DNA of 64,000 nucleotides from NCBI RefSeq assembly GCF_006714895.1, contig NZ_VFME01000001.1:3038001-3102000 (forward strand), in the 5' to 3' direction. Shown one piece after another: positions 63,193 through 64,000 of this stretch. The DNA comes from Gramella sp. Hel_I_59. Lineage in GTDB: Bacteria; Bacteroidota; Bacteroidia; Flavobacteriales; Flavobacteriaceae. Numbering within the stretch: position 1 is the stretch's first letter; each line of letters begins with the position of its first letter. Both the position numbers and the translations under genes were made by a program. The notes beneath the pieces are model-generated. The model did no database searches. It was not told where the DNA came from and saw only the letters and a program-made list of their open reading frames with translations.

Positions 63193-63257
63193 CCGTGTAA
63201 TCCGTTTTCTTCAGTGAAATGAACCTTCCGTGAAATCAGCCTTAATCCGTGTAATCT
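63191..63257 (-). repeat. Inverted repeat words on the right flank of the GxxExxY gene
   Basis: ATCCGTGTAATCCG at 63191-63204 and AATCCGTGTAATCT at 63244-63257. On the minus strand these read CGGATTACACGGAT and AGATTACACGGATT, the CGGATT/CACGGATT word of copies 1-3 in the opposite orientation. The first begins within the start codon of the gene. Confidence 0.65.
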
Positions 63258-63264
63258 TTCTTAG

Positions 63265-64000
63265 TTATTCGAAATAATTTAAAGTCTTAAACCCACCTTC
63301 TTTAAGGTACTGATCTTTCTGCATAAGTTTTACATCACTGGCCATCATATCTTTTACTAGATCCTTTAGATCATATTCAGGAGTCCAGCCTAGTTTGTTG
63401 TTTGCTTTGGAAGCGTCTCCTATTAATAGATCAACTTCTGTAGGTCTGAAATATTTCGGATCTACTGCCAAAACTTCCTTACCTGTTTCCAGTTGAAATT
63501 TATCGTTGCTACAGGATTTTACATAAGCCTTTTCATCAGCATCTTCACCTCTGAATTCGAGTTCTATTCCGACTTCAGCAAAGGCCATTTTTACAAAATC
63601 TCGAACCGGAGTAGTTTTCCCCGTAGCGATCACCCAGTCTTCTGCTTTTTCGGCTTGCAGGATCATCCACATCATTCTTACATAATCCTTTGCGTGTCCC
63701 CAGTCTCTTTGTGCATCCAGATTCCCCAGGTAAAATTTATCCTGAAGTCCTAAAGCGATCCTTGAAGCTGCCCTGGTGATCTTACGAGTTACAAAAGTTT
63801 CCCCTCTTAGCGGAGATTCGTGATTAAACAAAATTCCGTTACATCCATACATGCCATAAGCTTCACGGTAGTTTACCGTGATCCAGAATGCATACATTTT
63901 TGCAACTGCATAAGGCGAACGTGGATAGAATGGCGTAGTTTCAGATTGAGGTACTTCCTGAACCTTTCCGTATAATTCTGAAGTGGAAGCCTGATAAATA
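63265..64000 (-). CDS. gmd: GDP-mannose 4,6-dehydratase, 5' end beyond the window
   Basis: The frame is open to the edge of the window, so the true start lies beyond base 64000; an internal Met at 63895-63897 is not the start. Visible: [20 protein letters not shown] and [20 protein letters not shown] (catalytic Ser/Tyr/Lys area), [48 protein letters not shown]. It makes GDP-4-keto-6-deoxymannose for Fcl. The N-terminal NAD-binding motif is not visible. Confidence 0.96.
   Translation of the reverse strand, partial: IYQASTSELYGKVQEVPQSETTPFYPRSPYAVAKMYAFWITVNYREAYGMYGCNGILFNHESPLRGETFVTRKITRAASRIALGLQDKFYLGNLDAQRDWGHAKDYVRMMWMILQAEKAEDWVIATGKTTPVRDFVKMAFAEVGIELEFRGEDADEKAYVKSCSNDKFQLETGKEVLAVDPKYFRPTEVDLLIGDASKANNKLGWTPEYDLKDLVKDMMASDVKLMQKDQYLKEGGFKTLNYFE

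Noticed and set aside
61581..63257. CRISPR array
   Set aside because: Repeats are few, degenerate, not evenly spaced, partly inverted, and no cas genes are present.

Overview
The window looks like chromosomal DNA of a marine flavobacterium (Bacteroidota, Flavobacteriaceae; a Gramella/Christiangramia-type organism is my best guess). Grounds seen in the sequence: an alternative complex III (ActABCDEF) directly joined to cytochrome c oxidase genes, promoter cores of the Bacteroidota type TAnnTTTG, few recognisable Shine-Dalgarno sites, moderately low G+C, and a Wzx/Wzy exopolysaccharide locus with Wzi-family outer-membrane proteins. The genus is inference from memory of family gene order, not from a search.

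Layout. 1-3.8 kb: end of a possible TetR regulator converging on a cytochrome P450, then ruvB and a secreted S41 peptidase. 3.8-16 kb: one minus-strand respiratory operon, actA-actB-actC-actD-actE-actF-coxB-coxA, closed by a terminator. It encodes a quinol-to-oxygen chain: ActB/ActC/ActF oxidise menaquinol, haem c subunits ActA/ActE carry electrons, and CoxA/CoxB reduce oxygen. 16-17.4 kb: a small SPOR-domain protein and a gene-poor 0.8 kb stretch between two terminators with the same stem. 17.4-22 kb: rimP-nusA-infB, with a terminator-like hairpin in the rimP leader. 22-29 kb: universal stress protein, AsmA-like protein, a small membrane protein, a metallophosphoesterase, an unrecognised 109-residue protein and a CHASE/PAS histidine kinase with its response regulator.

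29-64 kb: a one-direction (minus strand) exopolysaccharide locus of about 32 genes running off the right edge. Transcription enters from the right with nucleotide-sugar genes (gmd, fcl: GDP-fucose; ugd, later uxs: UDP-GlcA and UDP-xylose; rfbB, rfbA, a DegT aminotransferase and a NeuD/PglD-type acyltransferase: probably dTDP-4-acetamido-4,6-dideoxyglucose). It continues through the Wzx flippase, ten glycosyltransferases, a Wzy-like polymerase, two sulfotransferases, an unusual GMC oxidoreductase/aldo-keto reductase pair, an acetyltransferase and a WecA-like initiating transferase, and ends with Wza, Wzc and two Wzi-like proteins. The predicted product is a sulfated, fucose- and uronate/xylose-containing surface polysaccharide.

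The most unusual signals are at the right end. Two small passenger genes (an S23 four-helix-bundle protein and a GxxExxY protein) sit between sugar genes, each tightly bounded by short repeats. The fcl gene carries an in-frame 84-bp insertion made of 21-bp units. Other points of note are a helix-hairpin-helix tail on ActC, a hexahaem ActA, a possible attenuator before rimP, and a terminator that abuts the start codon of a wzi gene.
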